Shown here piece after piece: positions 25,255 through 32,673 of a DNA stretch of 64,000 nt. The notes under the pieces are model-generated. The model was not told the origin of the DNA. It made no database searches and saw only the letters and a list, made by a program, of their open reading frames with translations. Made by a program: the position numbers and the translations under genes. The stretch's first letter is position 1. Every line of letters starts with the position of its first letter. Origin of the DNA: NIC37A-2 sp050289625 (lineage in GTDB: Bacteria; Myxococcota_A; Polyangia; Polyangiales; Polyangiaceae); NCBI GenBank assembly GCA_050289625.1, contig JBNKGC010000003.1:1-64000 (forward strand), written 5' to 3'.

Positions 25255-27039
25255 GTGCAAAGCCGACTGATACCCAGGCTCATGGCCGTCTTGCTCGTCG
25301 GGCTCTTCTCCCTTCCCGCCCTCGCGCAGTACACCAAGGACAAGGCCGCCAATCAGAAGATCGACGAGGCCATCAATCAGCACTATCTGATGATGGAGCT
25401 CGACAAAGCCGAGGCCATTTTGACCGGCGTCGTGCAGGCGTGCGCGGACAAGTGCAGCCCCCAGACCAAAGCCAAGGCTTGGATGTACGTCGGCATCGTG
25501 CGCGGCAGCGGCAGAGGTGACCAGGCAGGTGCCGGAGAGGCATTCGCAACTGCCAAGGCCTTCGATCCGGGAGTCCAGCTCGACGCTGCCATCGCCACGC
25601 CCGAGACGAAGGCCACCTTCGATGCCACGGGGGGAGGCTCAGCCGCAGCCCCGGCGGAAACACCCGTTGCTACTGCGCCAGCCGCAGCCGAGGCGGTCCC
25701 GGGGGACATGGACTGCACGCCTACGGTCCGCGAGCTCGAAACGAACCGCCCCTTGCCCGTGAGCTGCACCACGACCGAGGAGGACGCCACGGTCGTGGTG
25801 CTCCACTTCCAGGAGTTTGGGGCGAGCGACTGGAGCAAGATCACCATGAAGAAGGCGGGCGAGTTCTGGCAGGCGGAGATCCCCTGCTCGGCAACCGCCA
25901 CGGCCGGTCCCCTGTCGTGGTTCGTCACGGCCGAGGACTCGGATGGGGAGCTCTGGGACAGTCTCGGGAGCCGCAACCAGCCCGTGGTGATGGACGTGAA
26001 GGCGCAGGTCGCCTCGGCCCCTCCGTCCTTCCCGGGCCAGGAGGCTCCGGTGAAGTGCGCGAGTGCTTCAGCGGCGGACTGCCCCCCCGACTTCCCGGGT
26101 TGCGACACGGGTGCGCAGCAGTGCGGTGACAAGGACTGGGGCGCGAGCTGCAACAACTCCACCGAGTGCAAGTGCGGACTCCTTTGCGTGGACGGTGCGT
26201 GCGAAACCGCCCCGAGCTGCGACACCGACAGCGACTGCGAAAGCGGAGCCTGCGTCGGTGGCTACTGCTCCGCTCCGGGCGGCGAGGTTGAAGCTCCAAC
26301 CGGTCCCTACAAAAAGAACTGGCTCGGCATCGACGTCGGGTACGACCTCGCCATCTTCGGTGGTACGGACGTCTGCTACAGCGGCACCCAGGACGCACAG
26401 CACTTCAAGTGCTTCACCGGGGACCAAGCCTACCCGCTGCGTAACCCCGACACGGGCGACGCCGTCGAGAATCCGTACCCGGGCACGGGCATCGGTACGG
26501 GTGTCGCTCCTGCCGGCATTCGCATCATGCTCGCCTATGAGTATGCAATGAGCCCGAACTTCACGTTGGGCGCACGAGCTGGCTATGCCATCAATGGCGC
26601 GCCGGAAGACTTCTTCCCCATCCACGGCGAATTGCGCGCGAGCTACTACTTCGGTAGCGGCCTTTCGGGGAGCGGTATCCGCCCGTACGTGTTCGCAGGC
26701 GGCGGTGTCGCCCAGGTGGACGGCAAGGTGTCGGCGGACGTGCTGAACTGCCCGCTCGGAGAGTTCGGCACATGGAATCCGGGTACCGGAACAACCGACC
26801 GTTGCGACCCGAATGCGACCGATCCGTCGGTGCGTCCCGAGCTCGAAGCCGACAGCCGGCAAAACCTGACGGTCGACGTATACAAGCAAATGGGCATCGG
26901 CTTCGTCGCTGTCGGCGGCGGCATGGTGTTCGCGTTCACGGACAATCTGGGCATCAAGGCGAACGTCAACGGAATGGTGATGTTGCCCAAGACCGGGTTC
27001 GTCATCGAACCTTCTCTCGGCTTCGTCTACGGTCTCTGA
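25255..27039 (+). CDS. outer-membrane beta-barrel protein with Cys-rich region
   Basis: A 594-residue exported protein starting at GTG 25255 with a clear signal peptide ending LPALAQ. Residues about 25-130 look like helical repeat material that processes a tally of inputs (VVQACADKCSPQTKAKAWMY), and an Ala/Pro linker follows. Residues about 150-245 form a beta-rich domain. About 267-340 is a Cys-rich stretch with roughly 16 cysteines and EGF-like spacing (CKCGLLCVDGAC, DSDCESGACVGGYC). The last 240 residues alternate hydrophobic and polar residues with many Gly/Tyr/Phe and end in an aromatic-flanked strand, suggesting an outer-membrane barrel. A strong terminator follows. Function unknown. 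Confidence 0.8.
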   Translation: MQSRLIPRLMAVLLVGLFSLPALAQYTKDKAANQKIDEAINQHYLMMELDKAEAILTGVVQACADKCSPQTKAKAWMYVGIVRGSGRGDQAGAGEAFATAKAFDPGVQLDAAIATPETKATFDATGGGSAAAPAETPVATAPAAAEAVPGDMDCTPTVRELETNRPLPVSCTTTEEDATVVVLHFQEFGASDWSKITMKKAGEFWQAEIPCSATATAGPLSWFVTAEDSDGELWDSLGSRNQPVVMDVKAQVASAPPSFPGQEAPVKCASASAADCPPDFPGCDTGAQQCGDKDWGASCNNSTECKCGLLCVDGACETAPSCDTDSDCESGACVGGYCSAPGGEVEAPTGPYKKNWLGIDVGYDLAIFGGTDVCYSGTQDAQHFKCFTGDQAYPLRNPDTGDAVENPYPGTGIGTGVAPAGIRIMLAYEYAMSPNFTLGARAGYAINGAPEDFFPIHGELRASYYFGSGLSGSGIRPYVFAGGGVAQVDGKVSADVLNCPLGEFGTWNPGTGTTDRCDPNATDPSVRPELEADSRQNLTVDVYKQMGIGFVAVGGGMVFAFTDNLGIKANVNGMVMLPKTGFVIEPSLGFVYGL

Positions 27040-27053
27040 GCGAACCGAGAGTT

Positions 27054-27093
27054 GCAGAAAGGCGCGCCGGAATCCCCGGTCGCGCCTTTCTGC
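27054..27093 (+). terminator. strong intrinsic terminator
   Basis: A perfect 13-bp stem (27054-27066 with 27081-27093), extended by an inner CCGG/CCGG pairing and followed by ATTTTG. It lies 15 bp after the stop of the barrel-protein gene. Confidence 0.85.
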
Positions 27094-27217
27094 ATTTTGT
27101 GAAGTGGGCAGAGGCTCCTCGCTTCGGTTTCCTGCCTCTCCGGGAGGAGAGTCTCTGCCGCGAGGCGCAAAAGCACCTCTCCCGCCTGGGGAGCGGAGCG
27201 TGAACTATCGCGCTACG

Positions 27218-28198
27218 TCACTTCTTCGGGATCGGGCGCCCCATTTGCCGTAGGACCGCTTGGAGGTCGCTCCAGACGTCCCGCTTCGCTGCAGGGTTCC
27301 GCAGCAGGTACGCGGGGTGAAAGGTCGGCATGACGGCGATCTTGCCGCGGTAGAGCCGCATCCGCCCGCGCATCTTCGTGATGCCCCCCGTCGTACCGAA
27401 GAGCCCCTGGACCGCCGTGGCTCCGAGGGCCACGATGACCTCGGGATCGACGAGCTCGATCTGCTCCTTCAGATACGGCATGCAAGCCGCCATCTCGTCG
27501 GGATCCGGTTTGCGGTTCTCCGGCGGGCGGCACTTGACGATGTTGCAGACGTACACTTCGTCTCGGGAAAACCCCATGGCGGCGATCATCTTGTCCAGGA
27601 GCTGCCCCGCCTTGCCGACGAAGGGCTCGCCCTGGGCGTCCTCGTCGGCGCCCGGCCCCTCGCCGATGAAGCAAAGCCGGGCGGAGCCGTTGCCGCGCGC
27701 GAACACCGTTTGAGTTCGAGCGGCGTGCAAGCCGCACTTCGTGCAGGAGCTCACTTCATTCTGCAACACGGCGAGGCGCGCTCGCCCCTCGCGTGTCGGA
27801 CCACGACCGCCTCCGGCCGCGGGTGCGTCGGAAGCGAGCCGGGCCACCGATAGCTCCGGCTCTTCGTCTCGGCGCAGGCGAGGGACGCTTTCCGAATGCG
27901 CGGGAGCCCCGCCGGCAGAATGGGCTCGCTGAGTTGGCTCGGCGGAGGTTCGCCCGGGCCCTCGGGGACGAGCAGACGTCGCGGGCGGGGCATCGGCCGC
28001 CGTCCACGCCTCCTCGGGCAGCTCGTGACGAGCGGTGCGCAGCGCTTCGCTGGCGACGCCGAGCCCATCCGCACCGCTCTCCCTCAGCCACTCGACGTGC
28101 GCCAGGAGCGCCGCCGTGAGCTCGGAGAGCTCTTCGCGGAGATCGGGCTCGACCTCGGGGGATTCCGGGTCGTGATTCGAGGGGGGCGTCTCCGTCAC
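27218..28198 (-). CDS. family 4 uracil-DNA glycosylase
   Basis: A 326-residue enzyme that removes uracil from DNA. GTG 28198 is chosen because a perfect AGGAGG lies just upstream; the longer frame would overlap trxB. The catalytic core (about residues 150-320) has the family-4 motif A GEGPGADEDAQGEPFVGKAG and motif B PTFHPAYLLRN. Iron-sulfur cluster cysteines are visible in SCTKCG and in VYVCNIVKC. The N-terminal 150 residues are acidic, Pro/Ala-rich and probably disordered, which is longer than typical members. The gene begins 28 bases after trxB and may share its transcript. Confidence 0.94.
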   Translation of the reverse strand: MTETPPSNHDPESPEVEPDLREELSELTAALLAHVEWLRESGADGLGVASEALRTARHELPEEAWTAADAPPATSARPRGPGRTSAEPTQRAHSAGGAPAHSESVPRLRRDEEPELSVARLASDAPAAGGGRGPTREGRARLAVLQNEVSSCTKCGLHAARTQTVFARGNGSARLCFIGEGPGADEDAQGEPFVGKAGQLLDKMIAAMGFSRDEVYVCNIVKCRPPENRKPDPDEMAACMPYLKEQIELVDPEVIVALGATAVQGLFGTTGGITKMRGRMRLYRGKIAVMPTFHPAYLLRNPAAKRDVWSDLQAVLRQMGRPIPKK

Positions 28199-28226
28199 GA
28201 GTCCTCCTGAATCACCCCGAGCCGAC

Positions 28227-29201
28227 TCACGCTTCTTGCTCGCCCAACCAACGCTCGGCATCGAGCGCTGCCATGCAGCCGGTTCCCGCCGCGGTCACCG
28301 CTTGACGGTAGACCCAGTCAGCGACGTCCCCAGCGGCGAAGACACCGGGCACGCTGGTGCGGGTACTGCCGGGCTGGACCTTCAAATAGCCGTTGGGGTG
28401 CACTTCGAGCTGCCCCTTGAAGAGCTCGGTCATCGGGGTGTGACCGATCGCCACGAACATCGCCGCCGCGGAGAGCTCCCGCTCTTCGCCCGTCTTCAGG
28501 TTCTTCACCCGCACGCCCGTCACTTTGTCCTCGTCGACTCCGAGCACCTCGGTGACGACGTGGCTGTACAGCACCTCGATCTTGTCGCTCTCGACGACCC
28601 GCTTCTGCATCGCCTGGCTGGCGCGGAACTCGTCTCGACGGTGAATCAGTCGCACGCTATCGCAAAGCCCAGCCAGGTAGGTGGCTTCCTCCATGGCGGT
28701 GTCGCCGCCACCGATGACGATGACCTCCTGGTTGCGGAACAGAGCACCGTCGCAGACGGCGCACGCGCTCACGCCCTTGTTCTTGAGCTTCTCTTCGCTC
28801 TCGAGCCCGAGGTAATTCGCGCGAGCTCCCGTGGCGATGATCACCGAGTCGGCGAGGTGCAGCTCGTTCTCGTCTTCGCCCACCCAGATCTTGAAGGGGC
28901 GTTCGGACAGATCGATCTTCTGAACGTCCGCCGTGATGAAGCGGGTACCCTGACGCTCCGCCTGCTCGCGGAACTCCGCCATCATCTGCTGTCCTGAAAC
29001 GCCCTTCGGATAGCCCGGGTAATTCTCCACGTCCGTGGTGAACATGAGCTGGCCCCCGGGGATCAGACCACCCGCGTTGAAGCCCTCGATGCACAGCGGC
29101 TGCAGGTTCGCACGCGCCGCGTAGATCGCGGCGGTGAGGCCCGCGGGGCCGGAACCAACGATGACGACACGATGCCGGGGAGTTTCGGAAGGCTGGGTCA
29201 T
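28227..29201 (-). CDS. trxB: thioredoxin reductase
   Basis: A 324-residue FAD- and NADPH-dependent flavoprotein that reduces thioredoxin. It has the FAD loop VGSGPAGLTAAIYAAR, the redox-active CAVCDGALF (the usual form is CATCDG), the NADPH-binding VIGGGDTAMEEATYL, and the C-terminal FAD site VPGVFAAGDVADWVYRQ. Start ATG 29201 is chosen from the SD GAGG and the position of the first beta strand; an upstream in-frame start only adds basic residues. Length is the family's normal size. Confidence 0.97.
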   Translation of the reverse strand: MTQPSETPRHRVVIVGSGPAGLTAAIYAARANLQPLCIEGFNAGGLIPGGQLMFTTDVENYPGYPKGVSGQQMMAEFREQAERQGTRFITADVQKIDLSERPFKIWVGEDENELHLADSVIIATGARANYLGLESEEKLKNKGVSACAVCDGALFRNQEVIVIGGGDTAMEEATYLAGLCDSVRLIHRRDEFRASQAMQKRVVESDKIEVLYSHVVTEVLGVDEDKVTGVRVKNLKTGEERELSAAAMFVAIGHTPMTELFKGQLEVHPNGYLKVQPGSTRTSVPGVFAAGDVADWVYRQAVTAAGTGCMAALDAERWLGEQEA

Positions 29202-29239
29202 GGCGGTCCTCGTAGTGCCAGCGCCGAATCGACGCAACT

Positions 29240-30835
29240 CTAGCGCACGGGATTAGCCTTCAAGGCCGCCTTCCCGTCCTTGACGTACACGCTGAACTTG
29301 ACGCTGGCCGCACCGTGTTCACTCGACAGCGCGAGCTGGTTCTTGACCAGCGTCTTGCGGAACTTGTCGTAGGTCACGCCGTCCGTGCTCTCTCCGCACT
29401 GCTGCTTAGTGGCGACGAACTGCTCGAACACCTGCTTCCACTCGGCCTCATCGTCCGCTGGAGCGCTCGGCGCCGGTGAAGCCGCCACGGCTCCCGCACG
29501 GGGGGGAGGCGCAGGCATGCCTCCGGGCGGTGCGGGAAGTGGCCCCCGCTGCGGCGGTGAGGGCATTTTCGGTCCGGGGGCTCCCATCCCACTCGACGGC
29601 GGCGCGGCATCCCCACCGGGAACCGAGAACGCGCTCATCTGCGGAGCTGAGGGAAGCTCGCCGAGAACTGACTCGAGATCGGCCGCGCGCCGCGACGATC
29701 CACCTCCCCTGGCAACCAACTTGTCGATGCCGTCGTTCAGATCGGAAGCGATCTTTCGGTACACGCCCCGGAACTTGCTGGGCAAAAGCTGGTCCGACTT
29801 CCCCTCCGCGAGCTTCTGAGCCTCCTGCTTGAAGGTGACGAGGGGCTTCGTGTGCTCGAGCAACGTGAAGAGAACGCCGAGCAACAGAGCCAGGATGACC
29901 GCGCCGGCAGCCAAAAGCACATTGGCCTGCTCCTTGTCCTTGTCGTCTGCCTTCTGGAAGAAGCCGAGCGGCGAGTCGACGTGGTTGGGGAATCGAGCCA
30001 CGGCGTAGCCAGCACCGAGCGCGTACGCCTCGCCGGGCATGCGGGTGTACTGAACACCAAGCCCGCGACCGATCTCGCGAACCTGACTACGACCTTTCTC
30101 CTCGTAGTCCGCGTCCTCACCGAGATTGCCGATGTCGCTCGACACCTGATCGAGGTTGGCCCGATCGAAGCCCTCGGGAGCTCCCGACGCGACGCGCTGC
30201 GTGTCGATGTAGAACGCGACGGCCGCGCCGGTGCGGGAGCTGAGCTCGCGGGCGAACCGATCGTCCACGATGCGAGCGCCGACGATGGCTCCAGCCGGCA
30301 TGGCGCCCACTTCGAACTCGACCGGGCGAGCCACCACGCGGTAGAGGCGGCCCCACACCAGCGTGTCGTCGCGGATGTATCCGTGGAGCGCGTCAGCGAC
30401 GACCGGATAGCCACCGAGCTCGAAGTCATCCATGCCGGTGGCCTGCTCGTAGCCGAGGTGAGCTACCACACGACCGTGCTGATCGATGGCGAACACTGCG
30501 TCGAAGGCTTGGTCCGCGGGGATGGTCGCGTTCACCTTCTTCAGGGCCGCGCTCACCTTGTCGCGCAAGTTCGACTTCAGCGTGGTCTCGGACTGACTCG
30601 CCTCGTGGAGGCTCTTGGCGATGTCGGCATTCAGTGCGAACTTGACTAGATGGCCGGAGCGCATCCGGGCATCGTCCTTGAGATACCAGGAGACGAACTG
30701 GCTGTCGGAGGAAAGGCCCTCGCCCATCGCGCGAGCGCCCGCCCGGTTGTACATGCTTTGCGCGAGGAACAGCACGAAGATTGCGGCGCCGAGAGCGAGT
30801 CCGAGCACCGCGTACCAGAAGCGTGAGAGCAGCAT
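29240..30835 (-). CDS. MXAN_5187-like membrane sensor protein
   Basis: A 531-residue protein with an N-terminal membrane segment (about 5-27) and a second one near 312-332. A periplasmic sensor-type domain of about 280 residues lies between them (NATIPADQAFDAVFAIDQHG is a CACHE-like strand pattern). After the second helix come a HAMP-like region, a Pro/Gly-rich linker (about 390-450) and a small C-terminal domain (WKQVFEQFVATKQQCGES, then YDKFRKTLVKN) that matches my memory of the MXAN_5187 C-terminal domain. This architecture suggests a membrane sensor without a kinase. Its start and the preceding gene's stop share one base (TAATG). Confidence 0.8.
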   Translation of the reverse strand: MLLSRFWYAVLGLALGAAIFVLFLAQSMYNRAGARAMGEGLSSDSQFVSWYLKDDARMRSGHLVKFALNADIAKSLHEASQSETTLKSNLRDKVSAALKKVNATIPADQAFDAVFAIDQHGRVVAHLGYEQATGMDDFELGGYPVVADALHGYIRDDTLVWGRLYRVVARPVEFEVGAMPAGAIVGARIVDDRFARELSSRTGAAVAFYIDTQRVASGAPEGFDRANLDQVSSDIGNLGEDADYEEKGRSQVREIGRGLGVQYTRMPGEAYALGAGYAVARFPNHVDSPLGFFQKADDKDKEQANVLLAAGAVILALLLGVLFTLLEHTKPLVTFKQEAQKLAEGKSDQLLPSKFRGVYRKIASDLNDGIDKLVARGGGSSRRAADLESVLGELPSAPQMSAFSVPGGDAAPPSSGMGAPGPKMPSPPQRGPLPAPPGGMPAPPPRAGAVAASPAPSAPADDEAEWKQVFEQFVATKQQCGESTDGVTYDKFRKTLVKNQLALSSEHGAASVKFSVYVKDGKAALKANPVR

Positions 30836-31602
30836 TACTTGGCCTTCTCCGTCTCGTCCGACTTCTTCGACGGCTTGGCAACGACGATGGGCTGGAGTGC
30901 CACGTCACGCCCCGAAACCACGGTTTCGGTTGCAGGTCCGACCTTCTTCCCAGAAAAGTAGGCCTGCACCTGGTATTTGCCGTCTTCGCTCACGTTGAGG
31001 CGGAACTCACCCTTCAGGGAAGGGTACGAGATGGCCGCGACGTTCGGTTCAGCGACGACCCACATGCGTAGACTCGGCGCGAGCTCGTCCCGAATTTCGT
31101 ACGAGCCTGGCGCAGGAACCGTCCATTCGCGCTGCGCCCCCTTGGCTGAATCGGAGGGCGAGAATTCTTTGCTCCCCACGGCGTAGAGGCGATGGGTGAA
31201 CGGATCGGTGTTCTTGAAGATGAGCTTCGTCTTCGGCGGCACGACGATGGTCACCGGAGTCGTGCGCCCACCACCAACGCGGATCAGCACCGGCTTGTTG
31301 GGACCCTGAGGAGTCTCGGCCAGCGCCGCAAGGCACACCTCCTTGGGGATGTGCGGAAACATCTTGCGGTACTTCGCGGGAACCGTAGGGACGAGTTCTC
31401 GAAACGAGTAGCCCTTGTTCTTCGGGTCCTTTGCCTCAGCCCAAACCGGGTTCTCCAAGTGGATGAAACCGGTGATACTGCCGCTGATCTTTCGCGCCTC
31501 GGCGCTGAGACCGATCAGGGCGAGTGCCAGGGCGAACAAAAGCACCCGGCGTCGAAAGCGTGAGCGGGCCGGTGGGCGCGGTGCCTCGGTAGTACGCTGC
31601 AT
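30835..31602 (-). CDS. exported cupredoxin-like protein upstream of MXAN_5187-like sensor
   Basis: A 255-residue protein with an N-terminal basic stretch and signal sequence (LLFALALALIGLSAEA). The mature part contains an Ig-like/cupredoxin-like barrel with IVVPPKTKLIFKNTDPFTHR followed by GSYEIRDELAPSLRMWVVAE. The pattern resembles exported blue-copper relatives, but the copper-ligand set His-Cys-His-Met is not complete, so metal binding is doubtful. A C-terminal Lys/Ser/Glu-rich tail follows. Its stop overlaps the next ATG by one base, so the two genes are coupled and probably act together. Confidence 0.7.
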   Translation of the reverse strand: MQRTTEAPRPPARSRFRRRVLLFALALALIGLSAEARKISGSITGFIHLENPVWAEAKDPKNKGYSFRELVPTVPAKYRKMFPHIPKEVCLAALAETPQGPNKPVLIRVGGGRTTPVTIVVPPKTKLIFKNTDPFTHRLYAVGSKEFSPSDSAKGAQREWTVPAPGSYEIRDELAPSLRMWVVAEPNVAAISYPSLKGEFRLNVSEDGKYQVQAYFSGKKVGPATETVVSGRDVALQPIVVAKPSKKSDETEKAK

Positions 31603-31746
31603 GGGCCCGGGACGGTAGCGCGAGTTCGTCGGCCGATGAAGAGGGCTTCCGAGCGCGAAAACGGCTCTGTCCGGGCAATTTGGAGTGAAATGTGGGAGGG
31701 AATCAGCCCGCCGCCCGAGAGAGCACTGCGGGTGAGCTCCAAAAGC

Positions 31747-31772
31747 AAAGGGCCGGCTACCGCCGGCCCTTT
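31747..31772 (-). terminator. terminator-like hairpin of orphan transcript
   Basis: Perfect 11-bp stem (31747-31757 with 31762-31772), loop TACC. On the minus strand it is followed by TTTGCTTTT, as expected for an intrinsic terminator. No conventional gene ends here on that strand, which points to a short transcript. Confidence 0.6.
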
Positions 31773-31840
31773 GGAAATAGGGAGGCTCCTTACCGCGAAA
31801 GCCGTAGCGCTGAATTGCAGTGCCGAACCCCTAGCTCTCA

Positions 31841-31933
31841 CTAGGTGGGCAGCTCGTCCGAGGCGTCCGGCTTCCCGGTGAGCAATTTCCGGGCCCAGCT
31901 CTCAGCCTCGGCCTCACCTCCCGGGTTGGCCAT
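31841..31933 (-). CDS. candidate small ORF (30 codons) or part of an sRNA
   Basis: The ATG at 31933 opens 30 codons ending in TAG, encoding a charged peptide with a SWARKLLTGKPDASDELPT end. About 26 of 30 third positions are G or C, the coding signature of this genome. The frame is open upstream to an ATG at 31987, where the third-position bias weakens, and that ATG would fall at or before the predicted transcription start. No Shine-Dalgarno sequence precedes ATG 31933, so this could equally be part of a non-coding RNA. Confidence 0.3.
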   Translation of the reverse strand: MANPGGEAEAESWARKLLTGKPDASDELPT

Positions 31934-31988
31934 TATCAGGGATTCGTTACTGATGCGCTTCGGACCCCGCAGAGGGAACCTACCCATC

Positions 31989-32017
31989 AAGGTAAGAGCG
32001 CCGGACCGGATCGTCAA
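31989..32017 (-). promoter_or_regulatory. sigma70-like promoter of orphan transcript
   Basis: On the minus strand TTGACG (32012-32017) is 17 bp from TACCTT (31989-31994), the last with the key T, A and final T of a -10 box. Transcription would start near 31980-31984 and run about 240 bases to the terminator hairpin at 31747-31772. Confidence 0.5.
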
Positions 32018-32160
32018 CGCGCATCGCGATGGATTCGACTCTTTATGGAGCGTGCCAAATGCACGCTGTGGTCGGTTCTGGGAGGATGGCGCGCAGTGGT
32101 CCCTGAAACGTTTCGGCGGCCGAACGAGTCGACTACGGCGGGAGCCACTGGCGTTGATTG

Positions 32161-32209
32161 CCCTCCGCCGTTTTGGCCCACAGCAGATGAGGGCCAAAAC
32201 GGCGGAGGG
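32161..32209. repeat. perfect 19-bp inverted repeat with 11-bp loop
   Basis: The arms 32161-32179 and 32191-32209 are exact reverse complements (CCCTCCGCCGTTTTGGCCC and its complement), with loop ACAGCAGATGA. It lies far from any coding end; without a T-run it is not a normal terminator. Confidence 0.85.
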
Positions 32210-32245
32210 AGGCCACCCTACTGCACGTGCCGCTCATGTTTTCTT

Positions 32246-32267
32246 CGATCATCGCAAGCGATGATCG
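32246..32267. repeat. REP-like palindrome (GC-AA-GC centre)
   Basis: CGATCATCGC AA GCGATGATCG has perfect 10-bp arms and a 2-bp centre. Related palindromes with the same GC-TT/AA-GC core occur at 32433-32466 and 53280-53299. Confidence 0.6.
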
Positions 32268-32432
32268 CTGTAACGGCCGAAACCCAAGCGCCATCGCTCG
32301 GCCAGGTGCCGTTCACCGTCCGCAACCCTCGCCGACGCGGAACGTCGCTATCGGTCGGATTCGGCGCGAAAGTTCGGCGATCGAGGTCGAAGGCTCAGAC
32401 CCGAGCCAAACCAGGGTGTCGCAGGTAACCCA

Positions 32433-32466
32433 CTTGAGCGATGACCGCTTGCGGTGATCGCTCAAG
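32433..32466. repeat. REP-like palindrome (GC-TT-GC centre), 16-bp arms
   Basis: The arms 32433-32448 and 32451-32466 match except at one position around a TT centre (CTTGAGCGATGACCGC and GCGGTGATCGCTCAAG). Confidence 0.6.
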
Positions 32467-32673
32467 CATGATCCGCGGGTGCAGAAGAGTGGCGTCCGTA
32501 GCCTTTTCCGGCCCTCATCCGCTTCGGAGGGAAGAGGCGGAGGGCCAGCAACACGGCTGCACACGGCTGCGGATAAAAACGACGCGGTGGCGCATCTTTA
32601 CCACTTTACTTGAGCCCTGTGGTGTGCGCGAAAATAGCCAACTCACGGATCACCTGCGGCGCCGCCGGATACT

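Larger units (their letters stand above)
31603..32673. other. 1.07-kb gene-poor region with multiple palindromes and a small transcription unit
   Basis: No conventional gene. It contains a minus-strand small transcription unit with promoter (31989-32017) and terminator (31747-31772). It also contains a perfect 19-bp inverted repeat (32161-32209), GAAACGTTTC at 32105-32114, and two REP-like palindromes (32246-32267 and 32433-32466). The flanking genes (31602 minus, 32674 minus) are in the same direction. Confidence 0.65.

Noticed and set aside
32161..32466. CRISPR-like repeats
   Set aside because: The hairpins differ in sequence and spacing and there are no regularly spaced repeats or cas genes.
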